The notes beneath the pieces were generated by a model. It worked only from the letters and a program-made list of their open reading frames with translations. It searched no databases and was not told where the DNA came from. Shown here piece by piece: positions 45,745 to 55,986 of a stretch of 64,000 bases of DNA. The position numbers and the translations under genes are program-made. Within the stretch, counting starts at the first letter, position 1, and each line of letters begins with the position of its first letter. The DNA comes from Pascua guehoae (taxonomy: Eukaryota; Basidiomycota; Tremellomycetes; Trichosporonales; Trichosporonaceae): NCBI GenBank assembly GCA_001600415.1, contig BCJX01000002.1, positions 1,690,117-1,754,116 of the forward strand, given 5' to 3'.

Positions 45745-46090
45745 TTATACCACTGTCGCTGAGATGTTGTATTCGAAAATTGGGTCGAGCATCGCTCTGA
45801 ATATTGGACCATTCGTCACCCATGACGAGGTGGTGTTGCTTACAAACGACTAGGTGAAATTCTTGGTCTCCTCGGAAAGAAGTAAATCGTCTCCTACCGT
45901 GATAGGCTGTCCGCCGTATCATATCCAGAAAACGTCCCCATTGAACGAGCCGAGTGTGCCGTCGAATATAACAAACGAAGTGTTGGCAGGAACCTTGATC
46001 CCTGCCAAAGTACGGTTGATCCATTAGAGGAAGTCGTGTTTTACCGGATTCTCCTCTGCTTCACAGAGTGGTAGCGAAAATGTCAAGGTC

Positions 46091-46155
46091 CCCAAGTCTA
46101 TGTACTGACCAACTGCCCATGTCGTGTTGGACAGTCCAGTTCGCATAGACTTGGG
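46091..46155. repeat. 12-bp inverted repeat inside the decayed gene
   Basis: CCCAAGTCTATG (46091-46102) and CATAGACTTGGG (46144-46155), perfect arms with a 41-nt spacer. Confidence 0.9.
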
Positions 46156-46231
46156 TATCGTCTAATCCAGTCTGGCTCCGGGGCGGAAATGTCCCACCAA
46201 ACCAGGTTGCTGTCTCGACGAACTGGACTGT
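46131..46231. repeat. 13-bp inverted repeat overlapping the previous one
   Basis: ACAGTCCAGTTCG (46131-46143) and CGAACTGGACTGT (46219-46231), perfect arms with a 75-nt spacer. Confidence 0.9.
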
Positions 46232-46693
46232 TGTGATGGTTACGTCGTCAAATGTCGCCCTGCCCCAATATTAACTCATTGTCACCAAATGTCCCATGCG
46301 CCATGTTCCAATCCAACTCATGCCTCAGTGACCATCCCCGCGGTGAGCACAACCTCGTTGACTGTTTGGTCGCCTTTGAAGTATAGCCAACATTCGCTCA
46401 AGCTGTAATCACAGCTGTTCGGTCACGGGTCCTGTTGCCGAGTCAGTCGCCGGATGAGTCGGACTCGATCCTTTCGGTCAAGTTATGGGAATCCACCATG
46501 GCGCGCACGTATCCATGCCTGTCGATGACACGGTCCACCAAACCCTCGGACCTCGCATCGCCAATGCCCCCTCTGAGGCTCCAGTTTGAGCTCGAGGCTT
46601 CTACACCCATGCACCCTCAAGGTCGATAGAGCAGGACGTCCCGAGCCACCCCGGCCGGAGCGGCAACGGCGCTCGGCGTTGCCCAACAGCATC

Positions 46694-46780
46694 GGCGAGA
46701 TGGCCGAGCGGTCTAAGGCGCTGTGTTAAGGTTGTTACCTCCGCAGTCTTCGGACGTGGGTTCGAATCCCACTCTCGTCA
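46694..46780 (+). tRNA. tRNA-Leu(AAG) with 9-nt intron
   Basis: Acceptor GGCGAGA/TCTCGTC, D-arm with GCC/GGC, anticodon stem CTGTG/CGCAG around TTAAGG, intron and C, long variable arm TCTTCGGACG (class II), T-arm GTGGG-TTCGAAT-CCCAC, discriminator A. Confidence 0.9.
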
Positions 46781-47778
46781 ACAGGGGATTTAGTTCCTCA
46801 TATGCCTAGCTTTTTGGCCTCGTCTTGGTCGGTGGAGTGTGCGAGGAGCTTGTGAGGAGTGAGGAGTGTGCCAGCGACGGGTCCACCAGTCGTCCGCGTT
46901 CTGATGCCCTCCTCGCATCGCAGCCAGTCCCCTTGGGCCCCTGGGCTCCAGCTTGCATGATAGAGACGCTCGGCACTGTCAAGGGAGACAAGTGGACCCA
47001 AGCCGTAATTCAGAGTTCTTCTGCCAAGCACTTACCGGGCAGGCGGCAACAGCGTGACCGGCATTTGGATGGTGCATGAAACCCTTGTGCGCAGATGCTG
47101 CCCTTCGCCACTTGCGTTGCAGCTCGACAGTTGTGTAGGCCCTCAGCTATTGGTTAGACTCGGACGTGTGTCCTTCTGGTGCAGATATCAATACCCAGTC
47201 CTCTGCAGAGGTCTCTGGGTCCCAGACAGAAACGTATGCTGTGGCCACGATAAAAATGAAGCGAAGACGTGGTACACTCTGCACGGATGCATGGTATAAG
47301 ATGTGGAGTAGACAACCAAGGGATCAAGTCACTGAAGAGGCCCGAGCTGGAACCCTCTTCATGAGTATGTCAGGACGTGTGACAGCATGGCGGTGTGTAA
47401 TGGTGCGCAGGCGATTGGAGAGAGATTAGCCAGCCCAAGATTGCCGATGGAACACAAAGTGAAGCCACAATGGGTGGACGACACAAAGCGACCTTTGTGT
47501 ACTGTTGGTTGAAATCATGCGTGTCGGCACTGTCAGCGGTCTGTCGGAGGTGTGCATGACGTTTAGCCCACCTGCATGTCGCCATTCCAGCCACCCTTCG
47601 CGCGAAGCGCCAGTCCAGCGTGTCGAAGTCACTGGTGCTTTGATTTGAACCCTGGTGTGATTGGCTGGAGCTACACCCACGTCATAACATAAGGAAATGA
47701 CCGAACATGCCGGCCTACCTGTGAACCACGTCCTCCCCACCCACTTCACCAACGAGGGCTGTTTATCGTGCTTATTCC
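46781..47778. other. Spacer before the Rieske-AIF gene
   Basis: 1.0 kb. No supported gene. A TTTTT at about 46810 may end the tRNA-Leu transcript. Confidence 0.55.
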
Positions 47779-49691
47779 ATGCTCACCGCTCGCTTCAGCC
47801 GTGTTCTTTCTGTCCCCCGTTTCGCATTCTTCTCTCGCTCCACTGCCTCGCACTCTATCCGCGCAATGTCCGACCTCAAGAGTCTCCCGGTGCTCGACGC
47901 GTCCGAACTGGGCGAAGGGCAGATGAAGGCGGTCGATTTTAACGGCGGCCGTGTGCTCCTGTCCAAGCTCAAGGGCACTGTGCACGCGACAAGCGCAAAC
48001 TGCACGCACTACGGTGCACCGCTCGAAAAGGGCGTGCTGTCGGCAGACGGCCGCATCGTGTGTCCGTGGCACGGTGCGTGCTTCAACGCTACCACGGGCG
48101 ACATTGAGGATGCGCCCGGTCTCGACTCGCTGTGGTGCTACAAGGCCGAGGTCAAGGACGGCAAGATTTTCGTCACTGCCAACGAAAAGGAGGTCAATGC
48201 AAAGGTCGGCCGAGTGATCCCCCGTGCGCGCAGGCCGGCGGCACAGCCGCGCAAGGACAAGGTCGTGATTGTCGGTGGCGGGTCAGGCGGTCTCGCCACC
48301 ATCGAGAGCTTGCGCGAGGTGAGTCACATGAGTGTGGGGGTTGTGGGCCAGCAAAGGTCAACCAACAACTAGGATTTCTCGGAGCACTTTCTTGCTGCTA
48401 ACTGTCCAGCACAACTTTGACGGACCGATCACGCTCATCTCGCAAGAGCCATATGCACCGATTGACCGGACCAAGCTGTCCAAGGCGCTCATCGACGACG
48501 CGGCCAAGATTGAGTGGCGAACGCCCGAGGTCATGAAGAATGAGTTTGGCGTCGACCTCCAGCTTGCCACGACCGTCTCTGAAGTCGACGTCAAGGGCAA
48601 GACAGTCACCACGACTGCGGGCAAGGTCGCGTATGACCACCTCGTGCTCTCGCCGGGTGCGACGCCCAAGAGGATTCCCATCCCCGGCCACGACCTCGAG
48701 GGGGTGATTACGATCCGCCGTCCCAACGACATCAAGCAGATTCTCGAGGCGGTCTCGAAAGAATCGGACATTATCATCATTGGCACGTCGTTTATCGGCC
48801 TCGAAGCGGCCGGCGCGCTCGCCAAAAAGGAGCTCAAGAGCCTCACAGTCGTCGGCGTCGACGACGTGCCGTTCGAGGCCATGCTCGGCAAGGACATCGG
48901 TCTCGCCCTCGTCAAGGTGAGCAATGAGTAACGACACACTAGAAGCATTTGCGCTAACAGCAGCACTTTGAGGGCCAGGGCATCAAGTTCCACCGTGGTG
49001 TCACGGTCGAGAGCATCTCACCGTCGAGCTCCGACCCCAAGCGCGTCGGCCAGCTCCACGTCAAGGGCCTGGACCCGCTCCCGGCCACGATTGTCATCAT
49101 GGGCACGGGCGTGGGGCCGACGACGGGCTTCCTCAAGTCGTCTTCGCTCAAGCTCGAAAAGGACGGCGGCGTCACAGTCGACACGAGCCTCCGCGTCCCC
49201 GACACGGACAATGTGTACGCCATTGGCGATATTGCCCACTACCCCCAGTTCCCAGACGGATTTTCGCGCCGCGTAGAGCACTGGAACGTGGCCGGCAACC
49301 ACGGGCGACACGTCGGACAGTCGATCGCGACGGGCAAGCCAGTGCCGTACGAGCGCGTGCCCGTCTTCTGGTCGTCGGTCGGAAAGGGTCTCCGCTACGT
49401 CGGTTCTGGGGCTGGGTTTGACGACTCGTACCTCGATGGCAGTGCCGACGAGCTCAAGGTGCGTAGTAGCTACCATTTTAAGTCATGCTGATAGCAGTTT
49501 GTTCTCTACCAAGCAAAAGGCGGGAAGGTCAACACGGTCGCGTCCATGGGTCGCGACCCTTACGTTGCAAAGTCGTCCGAGCTCCTGCGTGAGGGAAAGA
49601 TGCCCTCGCTCGACGAGATTAGGAATGGCAAGGTACGTGTGGCAACCGTCGGCGGTGCTAACGACAGAACATTCTTGAGATCCAGTCGTGA
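47779..49691 (+). CDS. AIFM3-like Rieske ferredoxin/FAD-NAD(P)H oxidoreductase
   Basis: Five exons close to 566 aa: 47779-48318, 48410-48916, 48964-49458, 49498-49632, 49668-49691. Residues 1-29, MLTARFSRVLSVPRFAFFSR and on, are Arg/Ser-rich and look like a mitochondrial presequence. A second start at 47866 (MSDLKSLPV) would give a cytosolic form. The Rieske [2Fe-2S] domain has CTHYGAPLEKG and CPWHGACF. The FAD-dependent oxidoreductase domain has VVIVGGGSGGLATIE (FAD), APIDRTKLSK, IIIIGTSFIGLEAA (NAD) and NVYAIGDIAHYP. The fusion of Rieske and AIF-type domains is that of AIFM3/Nfrl proteins. Redox partner unknown; an apoptotic role is only by family analogy. Confidence 0.9.
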
Positions 49692-49925
49692 GCAGATAAA
49701 GGTAGACGAGAAGATGCAGACAATGTGATACTGTACCAGTGCGGCCAAGTCAGTGTTGCTTCGACGCGAGAAGGATAGGTATGGCCCGAGTTACCCACAC
49801 AATGCTTCGGCTCCAGCACTGGGCGCCTCGCACTGGCGTATTACCAGGGAGTAACACGGTACGCCGCTGCTTCTCGCTCGAACGGGCTGCACTTGTGCAT
49901 TACAATAGGCATAGCAAAAACAACT

Positions 49926-51736
49926 CTACACTGCCATCGACCGCCTCGCAGGCCGCTTGGCCGTCACGGTGTCGGCACTGGCCTTCTTCGCAGGGGCACT
50001 CGAGGTGGACGCCGCGAGCCCACGCCGCTCGCCATTGGGCGTTAAGTCCGCGAGGACGTCGCGGCTCCTCCTCGACGTAGTTCCTGATCCTGTTGATCCC
50101 TTGGACTTTGGCGATGACGTCAAAGGTTTCGACTCGGTGGTTGGTGACCCGCTCGGCAGAGCCGGAGATGAAATGCTTGGTAACTCGGAATCGTCGTCGG
50201 GGACACCCAGGCCAATCTTGGCGGTCGAGCGCGGCAGCGAACTCTTGCGCCGGACGCCCGTAGCCGTTGTGTTGATTGACGTGCGCGTGCGTACTCCAAG
50301 CACATCCTCGACACCGACGCCATCGGGCTTGCGCATCTTGCTGAGCCGTTAGCACACCCCCAGGGATAGCGCGGCTGCATACTCACGTCCGCAGACTGGG
50401 CTCCTTGTAGCTGACGCTGCTGCGTGAACGGCGGCTGCGGCCACTTGATTCCTCGGGAGATGCGGACCGGGTCACGCGCGACGAAGGGGTCTCATCTGAA
50501 GTTGTCGCGCCGAGTGAACTTGCTGGAGAGAGCAAGCTTGAAACTGAAAGTTAGGAAAAGCGTACAGGTTGGAGACGCGTGTACACGACTCACGCTCAGA
50601 AACGGTGTCCTTCTCCTCTGCGCCCTCTACTTGCTTGGTATCGTCAGAAGTCTTCACCGCCAGCTGGGCCGCAATATCCTTGACGCGAACAGAGGGGACG
50701 GGGAGGGTCTTGCCCTTACTCCTCTTCTTAGTTGGAGTAACTGTCTCTTCGACGCGCTCCTCATCGAGAAGCGTCGCAGCTTCATCTGGTGCGAGGGTGA
50801 CTGTCGACCCCTCCTCCCACGTCGTGTCGGATGGTGCCCGAGTCTCCTCTGCCGCAGGCGAGGCTGTGCTCGGGACGGAGGGAGACGATTCGATGAGGGG
50901 AGTCCGCTCCTCCCGCTCAGGCTCAGGCTCAGGTGAAGGGGGACGAGGGGCGAGAAGGCCACTCTCACGCCTGCGACCACGACCTTTGCGTGGTGTACGC
51001 TTTGGACTGGGAGAGGCAGTGAGAGAGGCGTCCATACGCCCGTGTGATGGAGAAGGAGACAGCGCCTCCAGGAACTTTGCGCTTCTGCGCCGACGACGGC
51101 CACTCCACTGTGCACACGGTGATCCGTCGCTCGTCGGTTCATGTGATTCCGTAAGAGCATGGAGACCGAGGAGGTCCCTGCCGGTGGCAGCTGGCCTGGT
51201 CGCTGTCGGGTTCCCTACATTTCGGCGCGAAGGGATTTCCGCACGCCGTGGGGCTTCGGGTGCATGCAGCAATGAATCGCGTAGGCGCTTTAAACCCGGC
51301 ATGGCCGCGATGACACTGTCCAGTGCTTCCAGGGCCTATTGTTAGCTCTACTGTCACTTGGAATTTCCTCACATCACTGTGGACACGATGAGACTCGGAC
51401 TGCACGGCCTTGACTTGGCGATGGAGGACCGAATTCTGGCGGCGGACCTCGATCACTTCGGCCTGCAGTTCCGCCACCTGCTCTTGAAGCGAGCGAATAA
51501 GGTTCTTCTGGTTGATGTTCGAGCTGGAGGTGTGTTAGTGAATCAGTGTTTGGACAGGATGCAGAGACGCACAAGATGATTTCGCGGTTCTGCTTGCTGT
51601 GTCGGCGGCGGTCTGTGGTCAGCCATCGGATGTAAACATCCCACTCACAATCGTCAAAGGCGTGTAACTGGTTCGGCGTCACATCCCCAGAGTCTACACC
51701 GCCGAGGGATCGCCGCGTCCGTCTCTGGGACGACAT
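49926..51736 (-). CDS. SGO1: Shugoshin, centromeric cohesin protector
   Basis: Shugoshin recruits PP2A to centromeres to protect cohesin. Start MSSQRRTRRSLGGVDSG at 51736. Splicing gives the N-terminal coiled coil RHSKQNREIILSNINQKNLI, RSLQEQVAELQAEVIEVRRQ, the Shugoshin_N region. A long low-complexity linker rich in Ser, Pro, Glu and Arg follows, with PKRTPRKGRGRRR basic stretches. The C-terminal shugoshin box GRSRRSRSSVSYKEPSLRTK-MRKP is split by an intron near 50386 and would bind phosphorylated H2A. About six exons. The linker is not conserved in the family, so identification rests on the two end domains in the right order. Convergent with the Rieske-AIF gene. Confidence 0.87.
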
Positions 51737-52243
51737 GGTGCGCGGGCGAAGAGTTGGGATGGGTTCGCAATGTTGTGATGTGGTGGGTTGCGATAGTGTG
51801 TTACGGTCAAAACATGGTGTCACTCCCACACTGGGGCGTGCGCATGGACTGGATTGTGGACAAAGGAAGTCAGGCGCGCCAGCAGCCCTGGCCATCGGCG
51901 TTTTAGCGGTGTTTGCCACTGTGGCGATTTGACGGATTAGCATTTGGCATTTGACAACTGTTTCAAGGGGCTAATCTCATTTCAACACAAAAGCTAATGC
52001 GCCGCCCTGGCACGCCACCTGCACACCCACACAGGGGTATCGTCTGGTGTGATGGAGCAACTGGGCTCAGAATGCAGAGGCTTAGCTTCAGATGGCTCGA
52101 CTAGTTGCAGCTGTGCACAGTACAGTACAGTACAGTACAGTACAGTACAGTACAGTATGATCGTGATGGGCATTACATGGTCAACAAAGCTACGTGTACA
52201 GAGTGCGCGATAGAGTCTCTGGCACAAGCGAGGGCTGAGAGCA
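51737..52243. other. Spacer between MOB1 and SGO1
   Basis: 507 bp, SGO1 promoter plus MOB1 3' region, with the (ACAGT)8 microsatellite. Confidence 0.6.
52117..52156. repeat. (ACAGT)8 microsatellite
   Basis: Eight perfect ACAGT units, 88 bp past the MOB1 stop on its 3' side. Confidence 0.97.
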
Positions 52244-53286
52244 CTACGAGAGCTTCTTCTTAGGAGTCTCCTCGAGAATGACCTTGTTAAAGTCCTCCAA
52301 GGGAACCAGGTCACGGTCGCTCAAGAGCGAGAACTCATCAACAAAGAGGAGGAAGTGGCGGTAGTTGGTGTTGAGGTGCGCTGGGAGGAGCGTTAGCGAT
52401 GTAGCCGTGGGTTGTGCCAAGCGTGTGATGGAACCCTGTCTTGCGTGACAACGGGGACAGTCGTGACATCGGTAGTCACTTGCAATTTGAGTGCTCACCT
52501 TCAATACCCAGTGCACAGATCTGGTCAAAGTGCGAGTGGTAGATGTGTGCGTAGACACGGAAGAGACGGCGGAGGATCGTCTTGGCAGTCGTCATAAACT
52601 GGGGAGGGAACTTGACGCCAATGCGCTGGGGGAACATCTTGTCGTCGTCGAGAATGGTCTGCGTCCATGTCATGAGTGCCTCGACATATGCCGGCGCACT
52701 CAGCTGCGTGGGCTTCTTGTATGTCGCACCATCCTCCCAGTAGAACTCGTACTTTGGTCCAGCGTTCATAATAGGGCACTCGGATGGCGTGCAAAACTCG
52801 GAAACAGTGCCGTACAGCATGTTGATGTGGTTGAAGAAGTCGACCACTATCTGTAAGCCTCTCATATCCAGAAAGACACCTGTTCACTCACCGTGCACGG
52901 CAATCCACTCCTGGAGGTCTTCACCCTCGGGAAGCTGCACCGCAGTACGCAGGTTGCCGGAGCCCTGGCCGTCAGTCATCGTCTGCGGATGCACAGCCAG
53001 CTAGCATGTACGAACCAGAGTTTGCTGAGCATACTGCTTGAGCTGCCATTGTTTGGTGCCCTCTGCCACCTTCTTGGGCTTAAAAGCTAGTCGTTAGCAA
53101 ACAAGGTCTGCCTTACTTGGTGCATGGTGCGCGGTGCGAGGTCGGGGGGCGCCTCAAGCTGGGGCACTTGGGACTCGGGCTGACTCACTCCTAGACTGGT
53201 TGCTCTTCCTGTCACGGTCAGCGGCAGCATAGAGACACAGATCAGAGGATAGTGTAGTGTACCCACAGGTTAAACAAGGTGGCCAT
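52244..53286 (-). CDS. MOB1: Mob1, coactivator of NDR/LATS kinases
   Basis: Binds and activates Dbf2/Sid2-type kinases in the mitotic exit/septation network. Start MATLFNL at 53286, then four or five short exons giving KSNQSR, FKPKKVAEGTKQWQLKQYAQ, TLGSGNLRTAVQLPEGEDLQ and EWIAVH. The main exon has VDFFNHINMLYGTVSEFCT, the zinc ligands in CTPSECP and HIYHSHF, and YEFYWEDG. The last exon is HLNTNYRHFLLFVDEFSLL...FNKVILEE. All zinc-binding residues (two Cys, two His) are present. Length of about 220 aa is normal. Confidence 0.94.
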
Positions 53287-53603
53287 GGTGATGAAATGAA
53301 GGATGAGAGTGATGGGGTGGAAGAGAGTTGTGAGAGTTGAACGGGGAGGTGATGTGTTGTTGTTTTGAAACCGTGGCCAGGGCCAGGGCCGCGCCTCTGG
53401 CTCGACCTTTGACTTTAGGTCGTCTGGTGGCTGTCCATCACACGCGTCACGCTAAAACCAAGCCACCTTTCACCCACGCCCATCACAACACACTCTTTTG
53501 CATCCCCCCACTTTAGAATACCACTTTCCAATGTTGACAATCAGAACGACGTTCAGGCACACCAACTTGCACTCACGCACTTAGTCATTGCCACCCACTC
53601 GCC
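53287..53603. other. MOB1-SWC5 divergent promoter
   Basis: 317 bp between start codons; no motif recognised with confidence. Confidence 0.5.
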
Positions 53604-54590
53604 ATGTCCACCCTCGCTACTGCCGACCTGGGACCAAGCGACGACGAGGCCGATGGCGACTTTGTCCTTGCTGCTCCCAAGCCCAAGAAGAAGACCGCGG
53701 GTAAGGGCAAGCGCCCGCGCTCTGGTTCGGCTTCCTCGGGCTCTTCCTCGGACAGCGACAGCGGCGATGAAGGCGAACCCGAGGACGACCTAGTTAAGAA
53801 GCTCCGCGAGGAGAGGGAGGAAGCTGAGGCTGCTGCGCGTAAGAAGCGTGCGGCGGAAGCGTTTGCCGCTATGCAGGCCGAGGCGCTCGCGCCGACACGT
53901 ACCGCTGCGCCGAAGGTGGAAGAGGTGGAGATGGTCGAGATCCAGCGGCCGCGTCGGTTTGCAGGCGAGACGATTTAGTGAGTGATTGTTACAGAGAAAT
54001 GTCTGTGGGACTTACTAACGCCGTAGTGAAACCGTCAAGCTCCCAAAGAACGATCCCGAGGCCATCCGCTATCTCGCGAAACAGGCGTCTGCGAACGGCG
54101 CCACCGAGGCCGCCCCCACATCAGAAACAGTAAACGCAACGCCGAGCGCGTCTGCAGAATCCGCAGCCCCGGACACCGCTACCGCATCCGATGCCTCATC
54201 ACTTTCTGCACCTACATCAACACAACCACTCCTGGCATCTGCCGTGTCTGCAGCATCAACAACCTCCAACTCAACCCCCAAACCTCTCCCCCGCAGGCCT
54301 GTTCGCAAACGCCCCCGCCAGTCGCTTGAAGCCATGTCTGCGGCTTTGGACCAGGGAAAGAAGATGACGACGCTAGAGAAGGTGAGCTTTTTTCGATCTG
54401 GTCATAAGCTGACATGCAGTCGCAGATGGACTGGAACAGCCACATGTCCAAGGAAGCGAGCCTGGCCGACGAGATTTCTGCACACCGGAAGAGCGGAGGA
54501 TTCCTCGAGAAGCAGGCGTTCCTGGAGCGTGTTGGAGAGCGTAGGGGAATGCCTCCATCGGGCAGTGGGAGCAGTGGGCGGAAGCGGTAG
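53604..54590 (+). CDS. SWC5: SWR1 complex subunit Swc5 (BCNT family)
   Basis: Subunit of the remodeller that deposits H2A.Z. Three exons close to 299 aa: 53604-53977, 54027-54381, 54420-54590. Acidic N-terminus (GPSDDEADGDF) with Lys-rich and Ser-rich stretches, a central AEFAAM-like helix, IYETVKLPKNDPEA, a low-complexity Ala/Ser/Thr segment, and the C-terminal BCNT domain: KKMTTLEKSQMDWNSHMSKE, then LADEISAHRKSGGFLEKQAF and LERVGERRGM. Acidic N-terminus plus BCNT end is the Swc5/CFDP1 layout. Confidence 0.9.
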
Positions 54591-54640
54591 AGTGGCGATG
54601 TGTACATGTGTAGCAATATATGAAACCGTTCGTTGAACGA

Positions 54641-54662
54641 GAGAGAGAGAGAGAGAGTGTGT
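54641..54662. repeat. GA/GT dinucleotide tract
   Basis: (GA)n followed by (GT)n just past the SWC5 stop. Confidence 0.9.
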
Positions 54663-54707
54663 GTCTTGGATGAGAGATGCATAACTCCTGACTAACCTAC
54701 ACCACCA

Positions 54708-55492
54708 CTACCTCTTGGGCGCGTCCTTGTCCTTGCCGTCCACCCAAACGGCCGTCATTTCAATGTCTTGAACAACCCTCAGGTTTGCTGCGTCGCGGAT
54801 GCGGACAGTCTGCTCGTCGCCGACGCTCGGCGAGTTGACCCACCGCCGGATCGGCGCAATCTCCTCGGCCGTGATGCCGAATTTGCGATACAATGCTGTC
54901 GGGTCCGAGCCAGCAGGAAGCATCTTGAGCTGGTCCAGCAACAACGACAGCGTACCCGCCGAAAGCGTACCCTTTGGGGGCATGGCGGTCGGGTTTGTGT
55001 ATTCCGGTCGACGCGCGCTGAGCGTGCGCTGCGACGTGGGGACACTTCCAGGCTGAGCCTTAGCTGATGAAAGGGATTGCTCGACATAGAGGCCTCAGAC
55101 ACCATTCGCGGAGCAAGACTCTGGAGAACACGGAACTTACCCTACGGATCAATGGTGCCGTCGGCACTGCGACCTGGCCGAGTTTTGACAGGTTGGACAT
55201 GAACTGTGGATCCATGGAATCCTTTATCAGGTCTTCTCGTTAGCAATGTCACTTCTCTGCTGATAGAGGACTTACCATCATCCTTGTCTCCACTGAACGA
55301 CGCATTCCCCTCGGCTCGCTTAGTCGGCGCCGCTCCATATTGGAAGTTGGACGTGGCTGGAGGAGCCTCGGGCTGCGCCTCAGGTGGGCGGAATGCCTCG
55401 GGTGGGGGACGTGGGACCGTTGGTGGCGGGTGTGCGCTTGTCGCCGTCTTTGTGGGTAGTCTGCGTGCTCCTTTTGATGCGGAAGAGCCCAT
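54708..55492 (-). CDS. Unidentified protein with possible N-myristoylation signal
   Basis: Two ORFs that look separate join cleanly into one gene. Exon 1 from 55492: MGSSASKGARRLPTK, a Pro-rich segment, ending ...SGDKDD. A small exon gives EDLIKDSMDPQFMSNLSKLG and QVAVPTAPLIRR. The last exon gives PGSVPTSQRTLSARRPEYTN and, through the internal ATG at 54983, GTLSAGTLSLLLDQLKMLPA, FGITAEEIAPIRRWVNSPSV and the end KDKDAPKR. Phases are 1 and 0 and both introns have GTAAGT donors. Gly2, Ser6 and Lys7 fit an N-myristoyltransferase site. I do not recognise the family. Alternatively the ATG at 54983 starts an independent 91-aa protein, but the upstream exon stays open into it. Confidence 0.65.
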
Positions 55493-55986
55493 GGTGAGAT
55501 GTCGTTTGGCAAAGAGGCGACGGGTCGGGAACTGAAAGTCATGTCGGCGTCATGAGAGCAAGAGTTCTGGCAGAGTGGGATACGGAGATGGATGGGAATG
55601 TCCGTACCACGTGGCCCATGGCTCCATTCCGTTAGTGGGCTCTGGCGCGTTTGTTGGTGAGCCGTGAGACCGGATGATCGTCAATGGCTTGGTGTAGCCG
55701 GCCCATGTACGCATCCACGGCGTACGGCGCGTACGGGCCACCACTGGCAACACACACACCTACGTTAGATTCAAGACGTCGTTACTCTTCATCCTTACTC
55801 TCTCAACCTCAACTCCCACTCTCTCTCTATCCTCTTACCACTCGTCTCGCTCGTTCCCAGCTTGACCCATCTCCTCGCATTACTCCCACGTTTGCCGCGT
55901 CCAACCAACTACGCGGCTCACCATGGGCATCTAGACCCCACCCCTCTCCTTCCCTTCCCCAACCCCACTCCTTGCAACCGTGAACC
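55493..55986. other. Divergent spacer before CSF1
   Basis: 494 bp. CT-rich leader before CSF1. A minus-strand frame at 55630-55750 reads SGGPYAPYAVDAYMGRLHQA and looks somewhat protein-like, but I could not attach it to a start or splice pattern. Confidence 0.45.

Larger units (their letters stand above)
45745..46610 (-). pseudogene. Decayed gene for a secreted-glycoprotein-like product
   Basis: Protein-like fragments on the minus strand do not join into an intact gene. From the 5' side: MGVEASSSNWSLRGG...ERIESDSSGD (from 46610); CDYSLSECWLYFKGDQTVNE; TFDDVTITTVQFVETATWFGG...QVYANWTVQHDMGSW; then WINRTLAGIKVPANTSFVIF, YGGQPITVGDDLLLSEETKN and SFVSNTTSSWVTNGPIFRAML. The last three are in one frame, broken by TGA (45919-45921) and TAG (45850-45852), ending at TAA 45745-45747. 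Sequons NRT, NTS, NTT and NIS and the beta-rich look suggest a surface protein. No family recognised. Alternatively it is a gene with unusual introns, or chance ORFs. Confidence 0.45.

Noticed and set aside
45848..45866. 15-base match to a conserved 18S rRNA stretch (AGGTGAAATTCTTGG)
   Set aside because: Nothing around it resembles rRNA, and the bases are part of the decayed coding frame on the other strand.
47640..47660. B-box-like GGTTCAAATC on the minus strand
   Set aside because: The flanking bases do not form a T-stem and there is no paired acceptor, so no tRNA is supported.
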